Below, one piece after another: positions 31,335 through 43,075 of a stretch of 64,000 bases of DNA. The DNA lies in assembly GCF_017591435.1 (NCBI RefSeq), contig NC_059300.1:22384800-22448799 (forward strand), in the 5' to 3' direction. The stretch comes from Portunus trituberculatus (Eukaryota; Arthropoda; Malacostraca; Decapoda; Portunidae). The position numbers and the translations under genes are program-made. Positions within the stretch are counted from its first letter, which is position 1; every line of letters starts with the position of its first letter. Below the pieces are notes generated by a model. That model worked only from the letters and a program-made list of their open reading frames with translations. It was not told where the DNA came from and ran no database searches.

Positions 31335-34300
31335 TCATGGCCGGCATCGACATCACTATTTATAATGACCATATGAACACTGCCACCTCTCCGATCTTCC
31401 TCACCACTGCCACTAAGCGAGTGCTTGCTTCACGATTCAGAGCAAGCCATAAGATGCCTCGCACTAACCAGGATGACAACCATCACTGAGAGGAGGTATG
31501 GGCTTCCTTCCTGCTCCATGCTACCACACCACTGGGTCGAGGGTGTTTGCCAAACCCTTCCACATCTCACAGGCTCCATGCCTCTAACCTTGGTAAGTAC
31601 CTCCTTGAAGGGAAAAACCCGTTCACTGGGGAATGGCTTGGCACTCGTCACTGTGTGGGAGCACAACATCTCCAAGGTGGCACTCCTCCAGGAGTCCCAC
31701 TTCTGTCTAGGGAACTGGGAGGTGACCTGCTGAAGGGCTGACAGCGATGTGGACACCTACAACTACACCAAGGTGGGGCCATTTGACCATGACACAGACT
31801 TCAGTGAGATAATGGAGGGCCTCAGACCCCTTGACAGTGGTGACATAGTTGTGGCGTCTTAGATTGTCCCACACTGCCTTTCCAGGTATGCCATGGGGAA
31901 GTGGTTTTGCCTAAAGGTAGGTGTTATATATCCACCAGGATAGCCATCCTCCAGCTGGTGTATTGGGCCCAGCTATACCTCCTGCCAATGCTCTGCTGTC
32001 CCGGCTGCCAGAAGATTGGTTACTCCATCAATACCTGCAGGTCAGCCACACGGTGCTCTTGCTGTAGTGGTCCCCACCCCTACAGCCAACAGGATGTCAC
32101 CTGCACCAGACAACACCACTCCTTCCAATGTGGTGGACCCCCACAGACCTCAGTTGGATTACTGCCCATTCAATCAAAAAGCCCAGCAGCTCTACACCTC
32201 CCTCACACAGAATCACACTCACTCCATATCAACATGAAGCTGAGAGGACTGCAGTGGAACAAACCTTAGGCATCCTGCAGACCACCACCACCTTCCACCC
32301 TGGTACACATGGCCCTGCCTTCTGCTGCCACACTAGTCCATCCTGAGGTCTTCTACTTGGCTGTCACTGGAGGGAACCACTTTTCAGTGCTGACCGATCT
32401 CCATAAAGAAGAGGAGGTAGATCCTCTCCAGGAAATATTTATCACCTCAGCACCCATCATGACCTAGCACAGATGCTCCAGACAATTGCAGACCAGCCAG
32501 CATCCTAAGCACCCATCCTCCCAGGTCACACCAACTGCACCCTACCAAGAATTGGAGCTGTAGCAGTCCACCACCACTGCTGAGGTACACCAGCCACAGG
32601 ACAACCTGTTAGAGCAACGGCACCCCAGGATGTCTACCCATGCTACCCACTCGACTCGTGCTGCCCTGCTGCCACACGTCAACCACCACCCCATGCCTCC
32701 ACATCAGGATTCACTCCATGACAACACTACTCGTACACCTGCTAAGGACTTCCTCCTCTCTGGCCTTCTTACCCCCCTGCAGAAGGGCTGTGACCCCTAC
32801 CAGAAGGGATCATCCCTACTAAAGATACTCATGGCACTCTGGCCCACTCTCTCCATATTCCTATAATGACCCTCACCCTTATGTTATGGAATGCCAGGTC
32901 CCTCCCTCAGAAGTCCCAAGAGCTCCAGAAACATTTTAAAGAGACGCTCCCTACCATCCTCAGAGTTTGTGAGACATGGCACGTCTCACACCACACCTCA
33001 CTCTGCGCCTACGTGGCTACCACATTATGAGACAGGACCATCCCCAGGGTTGCGGCAGTGGCATCCTACTTGTCCTCTGTGACTCACTTACCCACTTGCC
33101 ACTCACCCTTCCACCATGGCCGGGAGGGCACATGGAAATTGCCTCTGCCAGGGTCTGCCTTCCAAGTGGGTGGTTCACCGAAGCAGTATGCTACAACCCA
33201 GGTGGGACTACACATTGGAAGCTGGGACACTACTTCTCCCTGCCCTCCCCAGTCATCATAATGGGTGACGTCATTGCCCACCACTCATGCTGGGACACAC
33301 ACCTCTCTCCACATCAGAGGAACCAAGTGGGAAATGCTCTCTTCCAAGTGGTAATGGACTCACCTCCGCCTGTCTCTCCTCAGCACACCAGGACTCGCCA
33401 CAAGGTATGATCCCCACACTGGTACCTCCTCAGTGCTAGATATCTTCCTTGGCAGTCCACTATTCTCTGTTGCCTTTTATACCACCGATCCATACATCGG
33501 GAGTGACCTCCTTCTCCCAGGTCACCCCAACACAACACCCAGGATGCCTACTGAGATGGTACGTTAGGCCCACTGGGTGACCTGCCTACCAAACAGCTTT
33601 AGCCTCACCTCCACCCTACCTCTTGAGGAAGCTGCAGAGACCTTTGCCAGGATCTTGGAGGCTGCTGGCTAAACAGCCTTCTGTCTCACCACTCACCGCA
33701 GTCCCTGTCAACCTGGCAAGCCATGGTGGACTGATGAAAATGCTCAGGCAGTGTGAAATCACCATAGAACCTGGAACAAATGGTGCAGAACCTCCACCCT
33801 ACAGGTTGGCACAGATTACCACTGCCTGGATGCCATCTGTGCCAGGGTCATCCTTCAGGCCAAAAGAAAAGCCTGGAACTTCTATTGTTCTTCACTCTCC
33901 TCCTCGTTCACCTGAAGAACATGGGACTTCATCCATGCCATGGAAGAGGCCAAGATATGCTCCCCCATCCCCATCCAAGACCCAAATGGACAACCACTCT
34001 GTGAACCCCAGAAGGCAGAAGCTCTGGCCAGCCACTACCACCAAAAAATAGGCCCTCCTCATGACCTCCACCCACCTTCAGACCTCACTTCAGCCATCAC
34101 CACAGCCATCATCTCTTCTGGGGCTCAGGAACTAACACAACCCTTCACCTTACACAAGATGGCTTCAGCTCTGAGATCCCTCAAGGCAGGCAAGTCACCA
34201 GGTCCTGACTATATCCCATATGAGTTCCTCATCCACTCTCTGTCCTCATTCCAAGCCTCCCTCCTCTAGCTCTGCAACATCAGCTAATTCAATAGAAACT

Positions 34301-34369
34301 TTGCTACTTGTTGGAAGTCCTCCATTGTCATCCCCATCCCCAAACCTGGCAAGAATCCCTCACACTGTG

Positions 34370-35098
34370 AGATTTTTTCATAGCATCCTCTGCATTGCAT
34401 CAATAGGCAGCACCTCAGTTTCGTCATCTGCGTTACTGATAGTGACACTCATTTCTTCCTTGCCAGTAAAGGCATGCATGCATTGTTTTGAAGATATAGG
34501 CAACCATTCAGATTATGCTGTTGTTTCCATTTCTTTTAGAGTTTGAATCATTTCCATTTGGTGCTTGAACTTCTTCATCAGGCTCTTCATCTGTTTCAGA
34601 ATCACTTTCTTCGGAGAGATCATCACCTGGATCATCTGAATTACTGACAAAAAAATCTGAATCATCTGAATCATCAGATGAAGTATGTGATTGTCCTCAG
34701 TAAAAGACAGCCAGGTTCATTTCTGTTGAGAGGGAAAAAAGACATTATTATTGGTTTTCCAATGCACAGTTTATCAAAATTTAAGTTATTGTATCAATAC
34801 TAACTCAAATATCCATCATAAAACTACACCAAATAGTGGAACATGAATATATCATCATATGCTATAACCCATGCCTGGCACACTGGTGTACCAATACGCA
34901 ATAGAAGGGAAAAAAATTACTGGTCCACGATTTGGTATATATTTGTACCATGGATTTTTACGCTCTATACTACAGGCCATACTCTCACAATGATACATAC
35001 CTCCTCTCTCTGCAAAAGTCCAACGGACACTGGAGTGGTCGGGTAATGAAGGCTACGCGGTGTGGGCGAGTGTGCTGAGTTGCCACACAGTTAACGTG
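34370..35098 (-). mobile_element. piggyBac-type fragment with one intact end at TTAA
   Basis: The right end abuts TTAA at 35099-35102; read inward on the minus strand the terminus is CACGTTAACTGTGTGGC. On the minus strand 34690-34540 encodes an Asp/Ser/Glu-rich segment (SDDSDDSDFFVSNSDDPGDD), like the acidic N-termini of piggyBac transposases. No TTAA or matching terminus is seen at the left edge, so that end and part of LINE F have been deleted. Confidence 0.6.
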
Positions 35099-35340
35099 TT
35101 AAGGGAGGAACGGTGTGGCTTCCGGCCACATAGAAGTGCCCTGGATGAACTGGATGAAATTGAATACCGCATCTACAACACTTACCGCCATCATCAAGTC
35201 ATGCTTGCCCTCTTCTTGGATCAGCATTGGATGGGCATCCAGGGACCCACTCTTACCTGGCTCCGAGACTTCCTAACTGGTCACTCTTTTCATGTCGCTA
35301 TGGGTGCCTCCATTCCTAATCCCTGTTTATGGCTGGGTTG

Positions 35341-35541
35341 AAACCTGAGTTTACAATAACACACTGTGTACTGGCTAACTATCATGTTTCCATGTTTTCA
35401 TTTCTTGTTTCTTCTTATATTACTTTTTGATGTAGGTATCCCACACATATAAATGTCTTATTGAAAAGTGTTTGATTCTACTCTCCCTTTACAATTAAAT
35501 AACCTTAGCTATTAGTTAATATCAACCCTTGTGTCCTGCAG
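35341..35541 (+). other. 3' end of the 23.5-kb intron of the zinc-finger gene
   Basis: T-rich sequence leading to the acceptor TTGTGTCCTGCAG ending at 35541. No mobile element recognised here, so it is probably original intron sequence. Confidence 0.6.
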
Positions 35542-35698
35542 GTGTCCTACATGTGAAAATGATAGTGACAGTCTTACCCGCTTCCTAGACCACCTGATAA
35601 CTGGTCCATGCATGTTTAGGTGCCCTGACTGCCAGCTGGTATACATCTCATTGGACAAACTCAAGAAGCACCGTGCCTCTCTTCACCCATCACTTGAG
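35542..35698 (+). CDS. C2H2 zinc-finger gene, penultimate exon
   Basis: The acceptor CTGCAG ends at 35541; the donor GAG|GTGAGG is at 35699. Its first base completes the AGG codon split at 12013, and 52 further codons follow in phase 0. It encodes two fingers: C-x2-C-x12-H-x5-C from 35543 (CPTC...H...C, a C2HC form) and C-x2-C-x12-H-x4-H from about 35621 (CPDC...HRASLH). The 12-residue spacing between second Cys and first His is the same as in the other fingers of this gene, which supports the exon joining across a 23.5-kb intron. Confidence 0.85.
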
Positions 35699-35849
35699 GT
35701 GAGGTTTAATTTCATGGTTTCTGTTCTGAGTTATCTTAGTGGAGACTTAATTCAAATCAGTGTGTGTCTTTTAGAAGATGAAATATTGTTTCATTAACAA
35801 AATATATATCCTATAATTGTATCCAGCAAGAAATTCTCTTTCCATTCAG

Positions 35850-36059
35850 GACCGCACATGTCCCAACTGCCACCATGTCTTTGAGAAGCGACATCAACGT
35901 AATAAGCACCTCAAAACCAAATGCTCCCAGCGCCATGAGTGCGTGGTATGCAACCGGCTGCTCAAGAATGAATACAGCCTTAGAGTCCACATGCAGTCCC
36001 ATGAGGTAGTGAAGCAGTATTATGACATGCTGAGAGAAAACCATAGCCCATTTTCATGA
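35850..36059 (+). CDS. C2H2 zinc-finger gene, last exon
   Basis: The acceptor TTTCCATTCAG ends at 35849. 69 codons in phase 0 from DRTCPNCHHVF to the TGA at 36057-36059. Two fingers: C-x2-C-x12-H-x4-C (CPNC...HLKTKC) and C-x2-C-x12-H-x3-H (CVVC...HMQSH). They are followed by a short tail ending REN then HSPFS. Joined to the preceding exons the product has about five good fingers plus one degenerate finger in roughly 623 residues, not counting the missing N-terminal exon. The alternating C2H2 and C2HC forms are distinctive, but I cannot name the family. Likely nuclear by inference. Confidence 0.85.
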   Translation, partial: DRTCPNCHHVFEKRHQRNKHLKTKCSQRHECVVCNRLLKNEYSLRVHMQSHEVVKQYYDMLRENHSPFS

Positions 36060-36937
36060 TGCTTATGTGAGATGTGTTTGAGATGTGTAGGATGTTGTCC
36101 TAGTGAATGAAGAGTTTTATGTAATCATTACTTAATTGTATATTTATGGTTCTTCCCTTGTTAGAAACATTTCTTGCCTTGTTTTAAATTATTATGCAAA
36201 ATTACACACAGTATAGGAAAGACCATTGGAAAAAAGAGATCAGTGGAAATTCAGGGGTGGTATTGAGCCTATTTGACCAATTTTATCAGATTGGGCCCTG
36301 TATTTTACAGGGGCCCTGCACCAGCTATATATGTTTATTGCTATGTGCTATGTATGTTGCATGTGCTATAGCTAGCACATGCAACAAGCTTATTAATGTT
36401 TAGAGGTGTAATGAAAAATCAAGAATTTTTTTTTTTAAATAGCATTACATAGGAAATGTTTGTTTTCACTGTTTTACTTACCTAATTAAAGACAAGCATA
36501 CTACACAAAAATATAAACATATAAATTTTTACTTTTGTAGAGTAGGGGCCCTGCCATCAGTTTTCTAATTGGGCCCTGCAGTTCCTAGTACTGGCCCTGA
36601 ATAGAATATAAAGATATTATGAAATAGGAATTAAAGAATAAGGCTTATGAAATAATTGTGAAACTGCAGAATGATGAAAGGAAAGATACATAGACATAGG
36701 TAGATTGCACAGTAAGTGTTCTTAAAAAGAAAGAAAAGAAAGTCTTAAAATAGGAAAATGAAAAAAAAATATATATATTTTCTAACAGGAATAAGGTGGT
36801 ATGTAGATGCAAGTTCTTATTGGTGTGTGTAATTATGTAATGATAAATTATTTGGTTTATTTATTGACAGCCATTTTGGCTGAAAATCCATGTTACGTAT
36901 CAACTTGTATACTAACATGCATGCTTCATCTTTAGTA
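36060..36937 (+). other. Probable 3' UTR and downstream flank of the zinc-finger gene
   Basis: A/T-rich with no coding sequence or recognised repeat. ATTAAA at about 36486 could be a polyadenylation signal; no AATAAA was seen before 36937. GGGCCCTG-like words recur at about 36293, 36310, 36546 and 36573 without clear structure. Confidence 0.4.
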
Positions 36938-37533
36938 TAGTAAGCCCACACACTTGGCGAATTAATTAGTCTGGCGAAACTACTGCCAAATGCAAATTTC
37001 GCCAAGCACGAGTTCTTTATACCATATAGATTGCCTAAAAAATGCCTCAATCAGTCATTGCCAAAGTCCTTGTTTTGATCCATAAAATACCATCTTTTGA
37101 GCTGAAATAAAATATTTTGCCTTCACATATTAGAACACGTGTATAAAAAACAATAAAGCTAATAAGACATGATATAAAGGCTGTAACTCCTGTTTTTCCA
37201 CCCATTTTCTCGCCCACTTTCATTCTTGCCGCTACCACCATTTTCCTTACCTGCATCGGTACCAAATGTTGCGCTGGTAGAAGCCATGCTGGTCGTAGAT
37301 TGCCAGAATTTGTTCCCCATGCTAGCAGAGGATAGCACAAACAAAATGGTGTTCTGATAAGTTTAGAGAGAGGTCTGACGTCACCAGTGAGCCGTGTGGT
37401 TTGCCGTGCAGCCGCCAGGGTACGGCCAAGTTTGAATTCAAATTGCCAAGTGTGCACACGATGGTCCATGGCCACCCTTCCTCCAAAAGTTAATTTCGCC
37501 AAGCTGAGATTTGCCAAGTTGGGGGCCTTACTG
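36938..37533. mobile_element. pogo-type MITE (596 bp) at TA
   Basis: Begins TAGTAAGCCCACACACTTGG and ends, on the minus strand from 37533, CAGTAAGGCCCCCAACTTGG. TA on both flanks (36936-36937 and 37534-37535). Internal TTGGCGAA/TTCGCCAA steps extend the inverted repeats. No transposase fragment. Confidence 0.85.
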
Positions 37534-37665
37534 TATACAGTATCCTTAATGAAGCATTTTGCACGTAGCCTATTGCCACAACTTATCATCCTGGTAGATC
37601 AGGCATAGGATGATCAGGCCACCCTTTGTATTTTTTTTTCTGGAGTTTATTTCTCCTCCCTAATT

Positions 37666-37670
<5 letters not shown>

Positions 37671-37709
<39 letters not shown>
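37671..37709. repeat. (TG)n microsatellite at the 3' end of LINE G1
   Basis: AC on the sense strand of G1, directly after its tail. Confidence 0.95.
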
Positions 37710-37713
<4 letters not shown>

Positions 37714-39236
37714 TTACCTAGTTGTATTTATCTTGTTGTATATTACAGGGTTTAAGCAGGGCTCATAGTGACCTTTCCCCATATCTACCTTTATCCATCT
37801 TTTCTTAAAAAAATTTTGCACACTTTCTGCTGCTACAATCTCTTCACTCAATCCATTCCACATGTCCACCGTCCTATGTTGGAAACTATACTTTTTAATG
37901 TTCATTGAATACTGACTTTTCATGGTCTTCTTGGAGTGTCCTCTTGTTCATCCGTCTCCATTCTCCATCAGTGATACCAGGTCTTGGCCATCTATCTTTT
38001 CCATATGGTTTACTTAACTTGTACATCATTATTAGATCTCCTCTTTCCCGTGTATCCTTCAAAGTTGGTAGTTTCACTTCCTTAAGTCTTTCTCTCCATT
38101 TTTGGCACCATCTTTGTAGTGGTCCTTTGGATTCTTTCTAGTTTCCTGATGTCCTTCTGCTTGTAAGGCGACCACAACACTGCTGCATATTCTAATCTAG
38201 GTCTTATCATAGTGGTTATGATCTTTTTCAACATACTTTTATCTATGTAATTGAATGCCACCCTGATATTTTTTAGTGACTTGTATTTCAAAGCAAATAA
38301 CCCATTTATGTGTCTCTTTGGAGTCAGGTGTCTTGTATAATCACTCCCAGGTCTATCTCTTGTCTCCTTTTCATTATAATCTCTTCTCCCATTTTGTACT
38401 CCCATGTAGGTTTTGTATTGTTTTTATCCAGTTCCATTGCATGGCACTTTCTGGTATTAAATTCTAGTTTCCACTTTTGACTCCATTCCTGGATCAGATC
38501 AGTATCTTTCTTCAATTCCATACAGTCCTCGATGTTTTCTATTTTTCTCAAAAGTTTCGTGTCTTCTGCAAACAAATTTATGTAGCTATTTAAACCCTCT
38601 TGTGTATTGTTAATATATACATGAAATATAATTGGTGCCAACTAATATGCCACTAGTAACTGTGCTGCAATGTGATGGAGTGTCTCTTATCATTGTCCTC
38701 ACTACCTTATCAGTTAAGTAGTCTGTCATCCAGTTTAAGATATTTCCCTGTATTCTTCTGATGTGTTCTATTTTCCATAGGAGTGTTCTGTGTGGTACTC
38801 TGTTGAAAGCCTTTTATTATCTATATACACTGTCTCAACTCATCCATCTCTCCCTCGTACATCATCTGTCAGTTTTGTATAAAAGCTTAGTAAATTTGTT
38901 ATGATCACCCTTTTCTAAAACCAACTTAGGAGTTATCTATTATTTCATTTTTCTCCACCTATGATAACCATTTTTCTTTAATACAATTTCACAGATCTTT
39001 CCCACAACACTAGTTAGGGACTCTGTCTTTTTTCTTCCTTTGTATATTGAGACTATATTTCTGCTTCTCCATTCTTTTTGTACCTTCCCTTCCATTAGAG
39101 AGCTGTTGATCACATCCCAGATTGGTTCCACCAGTTGTTCTCTACATTCCCTGACCCTCTATCTGGTCCCATAGCTTTTCAGACATCCACCTTTTCTAGT
39201 GATATACTAATTTTCTGATTATGCACCACAACATTT
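37710..39236 (-). pseudogene. LINE G1: reverse transcriptase and 3' end, 5'-truncated and decayed
   Basis: Minus strand. Reverse transcriptase fragments: MEPIWDVINSSLMEGKVQKE (39131), SYINLFAEDTKLLRKIENIE (about 38590, with FAED in place of FADD), LEFNTRKCHAMELDK (about 38470), RPRLEYAAVLWSPYKQ (about 38200), KYSFQHRTVDMWNGLS (about 37890). The 3' end reads ACCCTGTAATATACAACAAG then the tail AACTAGGTAAATA. Many stops. The 5' edge at 39236 touches a short AC step that follows the tail of H1. Confidence 0.8.
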
Positions 39237-39243
39237 TGTGTGT

Positions 39244-40227
39244 ATTTACCCAGTTGTGTTTACCTAGTTGTAGTTTTACAGTGCCTAGGCATTTCACTTG
39301 TGTGGCCCCGTCTCCATATCTACATTTGTTCAACTTTTCTGTAAAACTATGCACACTCCTTGCTGACATGACATTTTCACTCAAGCTATTCCATGCCTCT
39401 ATACTTCTTTGTGGAAAGCTGAATTTTTTCATGTTCTTGCAGGATCTTCCCATCCTCAACTTGTTATTATGACATCTTATGCTTCTACTGTTGACTTCAT
39501 CTCTTAGTAACAGCTCCTTGTTATTTGCTACATCCATTCCATTCATTTGTTTGTAGACTTGTATTAGGTCTATCCTCTCTCTTCTCTGCTTCAGTGTTGG
39601 TAGATCAGCCTTCAGTTTCCTCGTATGTCATCCCTCTTAGCTCGGGTACCATCCTCGTTACCATCCTTTGCAGTCTCTCCAATTTCTGTATTTGTTTCTT
39701 TTTGTGTGGGAACCACACCACCCCTGCATACTCTAATCTGGGTCTGATCACAGTGGATATCAGTTTCTTCATCATATCTTTATCCATGTAGTGGAAAGCC
39801 AATCCGATACTTCTTACCAAATTGTATGTCTTGCCAAATATTTTGTCCACATGGCTATCCTATTGACTATTTTCTTGTATAATCACTCCTAGGTCCTTGT
39901 TAACTTTCTTCAGTTCTACACTATCTCCCATCTTGTAAATCCCCTTTGGCCATCTTCCACTCCTCAATTTCATATCATGACTTTTATCCACATTGAATTC
40001 CATCTCCCACTTCCTACTCCACCTCCAGATCTTGTTAAGGTCCTCCTGTAATAATTCAGTCCTCCTCATTTTTTACTTGTCTGAGCAGCTTGGCATCATC
40101 TGCAAATAGGTTCATGTAACTTTATTCCCTCAGGCATGTCACTTATGTATATGAGAAAAAGTATAGGTGTGAACACCGACCCCTGTGGCACTCTGCTCTC
40201 TGCTATTCTCCACTCTAATTTAATGTT
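39244..40227 (-). pseudogene. LINE H1: reverse transcriptase C-terminal part and 3' end, 5'-truncated
   Basis: Minus strand. Pieces: a FADDAKLL-like box (about 40105), MEFNVDKSHDMKLRS (about 40000), FGKTYNLVRSIGLAFHYMDK (about 39840), RPRLEYAGVVWFPHKKK (about 39750), KKFSFPQRSIEAWNSLS (about 39430). The tail reads ACAACTGGGTAAATACACAC. Closest in the window to C1 and D1. Frameshifts at about 40070, 39860 and 39605. Confidence 0.8.
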
Positions 40228-40239
40228 GTGTGTGTGTGT
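40228..40239. repeat. (GT)6 tract between LINE I1 and LINE H1
   Basis: AC on the sense strand of both flanking elements. Confidence 0.85.
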
Positions 40240-41648
40240 ATTTACCTAGTTGTATTATTTAGTTGTATTGTACAGGGTTCAAGCAGGGCTCATAGTGTCC
40301 TGTCTCCATATCTCCATTTATCTAATTTTTCCTTAAAGTTATGCACATTATGTGCTGTAACAACTTCATTATCCAATGCATTCCATTTTTCCACCGTTCT
40401 GTGTGGAAAACTGTATTTTCCAATATCCTTCACACACTGCCTCATCCTGATCTTCTTTTCATGTCCTCTTGTCCTTCCATCTTCTTCTATCAACAGCACC
40501 ATGTCATCTTTGTCTATCTTTTCAATATTATTTACTATCCTATACATTGATATTAGGTTCCCATGTTCTCTTCTATCTTGTAAGGTTGGCAGTCCCATTT
40601 CTTTCAGTCGTTTTTCATATGCTAGGTCCTTTAATTCCGGCACCATCTTTGTAGCAATTTTCTGTATCTTTTCCAATTTTCTTATATCCTTTTTAGAGCT
40701 CGGAGACCATTTCACTGCTGCATATTCCAGCCTTGGATGTATCGTGCTTGTGATTATTTTTTCCACCATATCTTTGTCCATGTAATGAAATGCTGCTCTG
40801 ATATTAGTCAATATTTTAGATGATAGTCCAAATATCTTGCTTATGTGTTTTTTGGGACTCAGATTTTCCTGTATGATCACTCCCAGATCTTTTTCCTCTT
40901 TAGTCTTCATTATTTGTTCCTCTCCCATCAAATAGTTCCATACTGGTTTTCTCTTACTCTTTCCTAGTTCTATTATGTAACATTTCTGGGCATTAAACTC
41001 CAATTTCTACTTCCTGCTCCACTCATAGATGTTGTTTATATCTTCCTGCAACAGCAGACAGTCCTCTCTGGTTTTGATAATTCTTAGCCGCTTTGCATCA
41101 TCAGTGAATAAATTAATATAACTGTATCTCAATGTGAATGTCATTTACATAAATCTGAAACATAATGAGGGCTAACTCTGATCTTTGTGGCATTCCGCTA
41201 GTTACTTTACCCCAAGTTAAGTATGTATATCTGATCACAGTTCTCATTTCCCTATCCTTCAGATAATCTCCTTTCCATTCTAGCAAAGTTCCTTGCAGTC
41301 CTCCTATGTTCTCTAGTTTCAAAAATAGTCTTCCATGAGGGACTTTATCAAAAGCCTTTTTAATATCCAGGTATACTGTGTCTACCCATCCATCTCTGTT
41401 TTCAAGTCTTGCAATAACTCTTGAATAGAAGCTTAATAAGTTTGATACACATGACTGCCCTGTCCTGAACCCAAATTGTCTGTTCGATATGACTTGCTCC
41501 TCTTCTAGAAATTTAACCCATTTTCTTTGATAATTATTTCACACAACTTCCCCATGACACTTGTAAGTGACACTGGTCTGTAGTTTAGTGGTTCAATTGC
41601 CTTTCCTCCTATAAATATCGGTATTACGTTGGCTCTCTTCCCCTCAAA
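40240..41648 (-). pseudogene. LINE I1, 3' part: reverse transcriptase and tail
   Basis: Minus strand. The 237-codon open stretch at 41003-40290 covers the C-terminal half: MEFNAQKCYIIELGKSKRKP, EEKDLGVIIQENLSPKKHIS, HPRLEYAAVKWSP, KYSFPHRTVEKWNAL. Upstream of it lie GMPQRSELALIMFQ (degenerate GVPQGS motif, about 41195) and YRPVSLTS (about 41575). The tail reads ACAACTAGGTAAATACACAC. The element is cut at about 41649 by LINE J1 and continues upstream at 43076-44690. Confidence 0.8.
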
Positions 41649-41649
41649 C

Positions 41650-43075
41650 TACTGTCCTATAGCTTTAATGTCTTGCTTGTCTAAAGTTTTTTAATCTATC
41701 TTGAATAGGAAGATTCTCAAACATCTGTCACTTCACAATCTTCTGTCTGATCGCCAGTATGGCTTCTGTCAGAGGTCGCTCTACTTGTGATCTTCTGGCT
41801 TTCCTTACTGAGTCTTGGTCATCCTCTTTTAGAGATTTCGGTGAAACTTTTGGTGTAGCGTTAGACATATCAAAGGCTTTTGATAGAGTCTGGTATAAAG
41901 CGTTGATTTCAAAACTTCCCTCCTACGGCTTCTATCCTTCTCTCTGCAACTTTATCTCAAGTTTCCTTTCTGACTGTTCTATTGTTGCTGTGGTAGACGG
42001 CCACTGTTCTTCTCCTAAATTTATTAATAGTGGTGTTCCTCAGGGTTCTGTCCTGTCACCCATTCTCTTTCTATTATTCATTAATGACCTTAACCAAACT
42101 TCTTGCCCTATCTACTCCTACGCTGATGATACCACCCTACATTTTTCCACGTCCTTTCAGAGACGACCAACCCTTCAGGAAGTCAACAGATCACGCAGGG
42201 ACGCCACAGAACGCCTGACTTCCGATCTTTCTAAGATTTCCGATTAAGGCAGAGAAAATCTAATAGTTTTTAATACCTCAAAAACTCAATTCCTCCATCT
42301 ATCAACTTGACACAACCTTCCAGACAACTATCCCCTCTTCTTCAATGACACTCATCTGTCTCCCTCTTTCATAATGAATATCCTCGGTCTGTCTTTTGCT
42401 CATAATCTTAACTGGAAACTTCACATCTCATCTCTTGCTAAAACAGCTTCTATGAAGTTAGGTGTTCTGAGGTGTCTCCGCCAGTTTTTCTCGCCTCTCT
42501 AACTGCTTACTTTATATAAGGGCGTTATCCGCTTGTGTATAGAGTATTCTTCACATGTTTAGGGGGGTTCCAGTCACACAGTTTTACTAGATAGGGTGGA
42601 ATCAAAAGCTTTTCATCTCATCACCTCCTCCTCTGACTAACTGTCTTCAGCCTCTTTCTCACCGCCGAAATATTGCATCTCTTTCTATCTTTTATCGCTA
42701 TTTTCATGGTAACTGTTCTACTGATCTTGCTAACTGCATGCCTCCCCTAATCCTGCAGCATCACTGCACAAGGCTTTCTTCTTCCTCTCATCCCTATTCT
42801 GTCCAACTCTCTAATGCAAGAGTTAACCAGTACTCTCAATCATTCATCCCTTTCACTGGTAAACTCTGGAACTCCCTCCCTGCATCTGTAATTCTGAATT
42901 CCTACGACTTGTCTTCTTTTGAGAGGGAGGTATTGAGGCATTTGCTCCCTATTTTTAGCTGACGCTTTTCCACTTTTTAGAAAGCCAGCACTCAAGTGGG
43001 CCTTTTTTATTAATCTTTTTCCTTTTTTTTTTGCCCTTGGCCAGTCCTCTTCCCTATGTAAAAAAAAAAAAAAAT
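41650..43075 (+). mobile_element. LINE J1, 5'-truncated, with poly(A), inserted into LINE I1
   Basis: Plus strand, opposite to its host element. Starts inside the reverse transcriptase at the point equivalent to about 62940 of copy J2 and ends in (A)14 at 43062-43075. The flanks CTA/TCTA suggest a very short target duplication. A different type from the tail-repeat LINEs: it has poly(A) and no AC tract. Confidence 0.85.
41690..42962 (+). pseudogene. LINE J1 reverse transcriptase, partly open
   Basis: The open stretch 41759-42247 carries DISKAFDRVWYKALI (usual D-x3-AFD block), NSGVPQGSVLSPILFLLFIN and the catalytic box YSYADDTTL (42115-42141). Downstream are KTQFLHLST, LGLSFAHNLNWKLHISSLAK, EYSSHV (expected EYCSHVW) and WNSLPASVI at about 42870. 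A stop at 42245-42247 and several frameshifts inactivate it. The region order is that of a jockey-group LINE. Confidence 0.85.

Larger units (their letters stand above)
30708..35340 (+). mobile_element. LINE F: jockey-like GC-rich non-LTR element, decayed and interrupted
   Basis: GC-rich (C-rich on +) unlike its neighbours. Gag-like zinc knuckles at about 31995-32105 (CPGCQKIGYSINTC with Tyr for His; CSCCSGPH). Endonuclease at about 32880-33310, with MGDVIAHHSCWDT at 33261, equivalent to the GDFNAHH motif. Reverse transcriptase start at about 34165 (LRSLKAGKSPGPDYIPYEFL) and a later piece at 35105-35335 (CGFRPHRSALDELDEIE, then WLRDFLTGHSF). Stops and frameshifts throughout. A foreign segment at about 34370-35098 separates the two reverse transcriptase pieces, and the sequence between them is lost. 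No 3' tail was recognised. Confidence 0.7.

Noticed and set aside
30759..31376. 205-codon open frame as a host gene.
   Set aside because: It lies in the tandem-duplicated 5' region of LINE F; openness in several frames reflects C-rich repeat composition and no domain is seen.
36290..36600. Repeated GGGCCCTG words downstream of the zinc-finger gene as a LINE 3' end.
   Set aside because: No AACTAGGTAAATAC-type tail or reverse transcriptase sequence accompanies them, and spacing is irregular.
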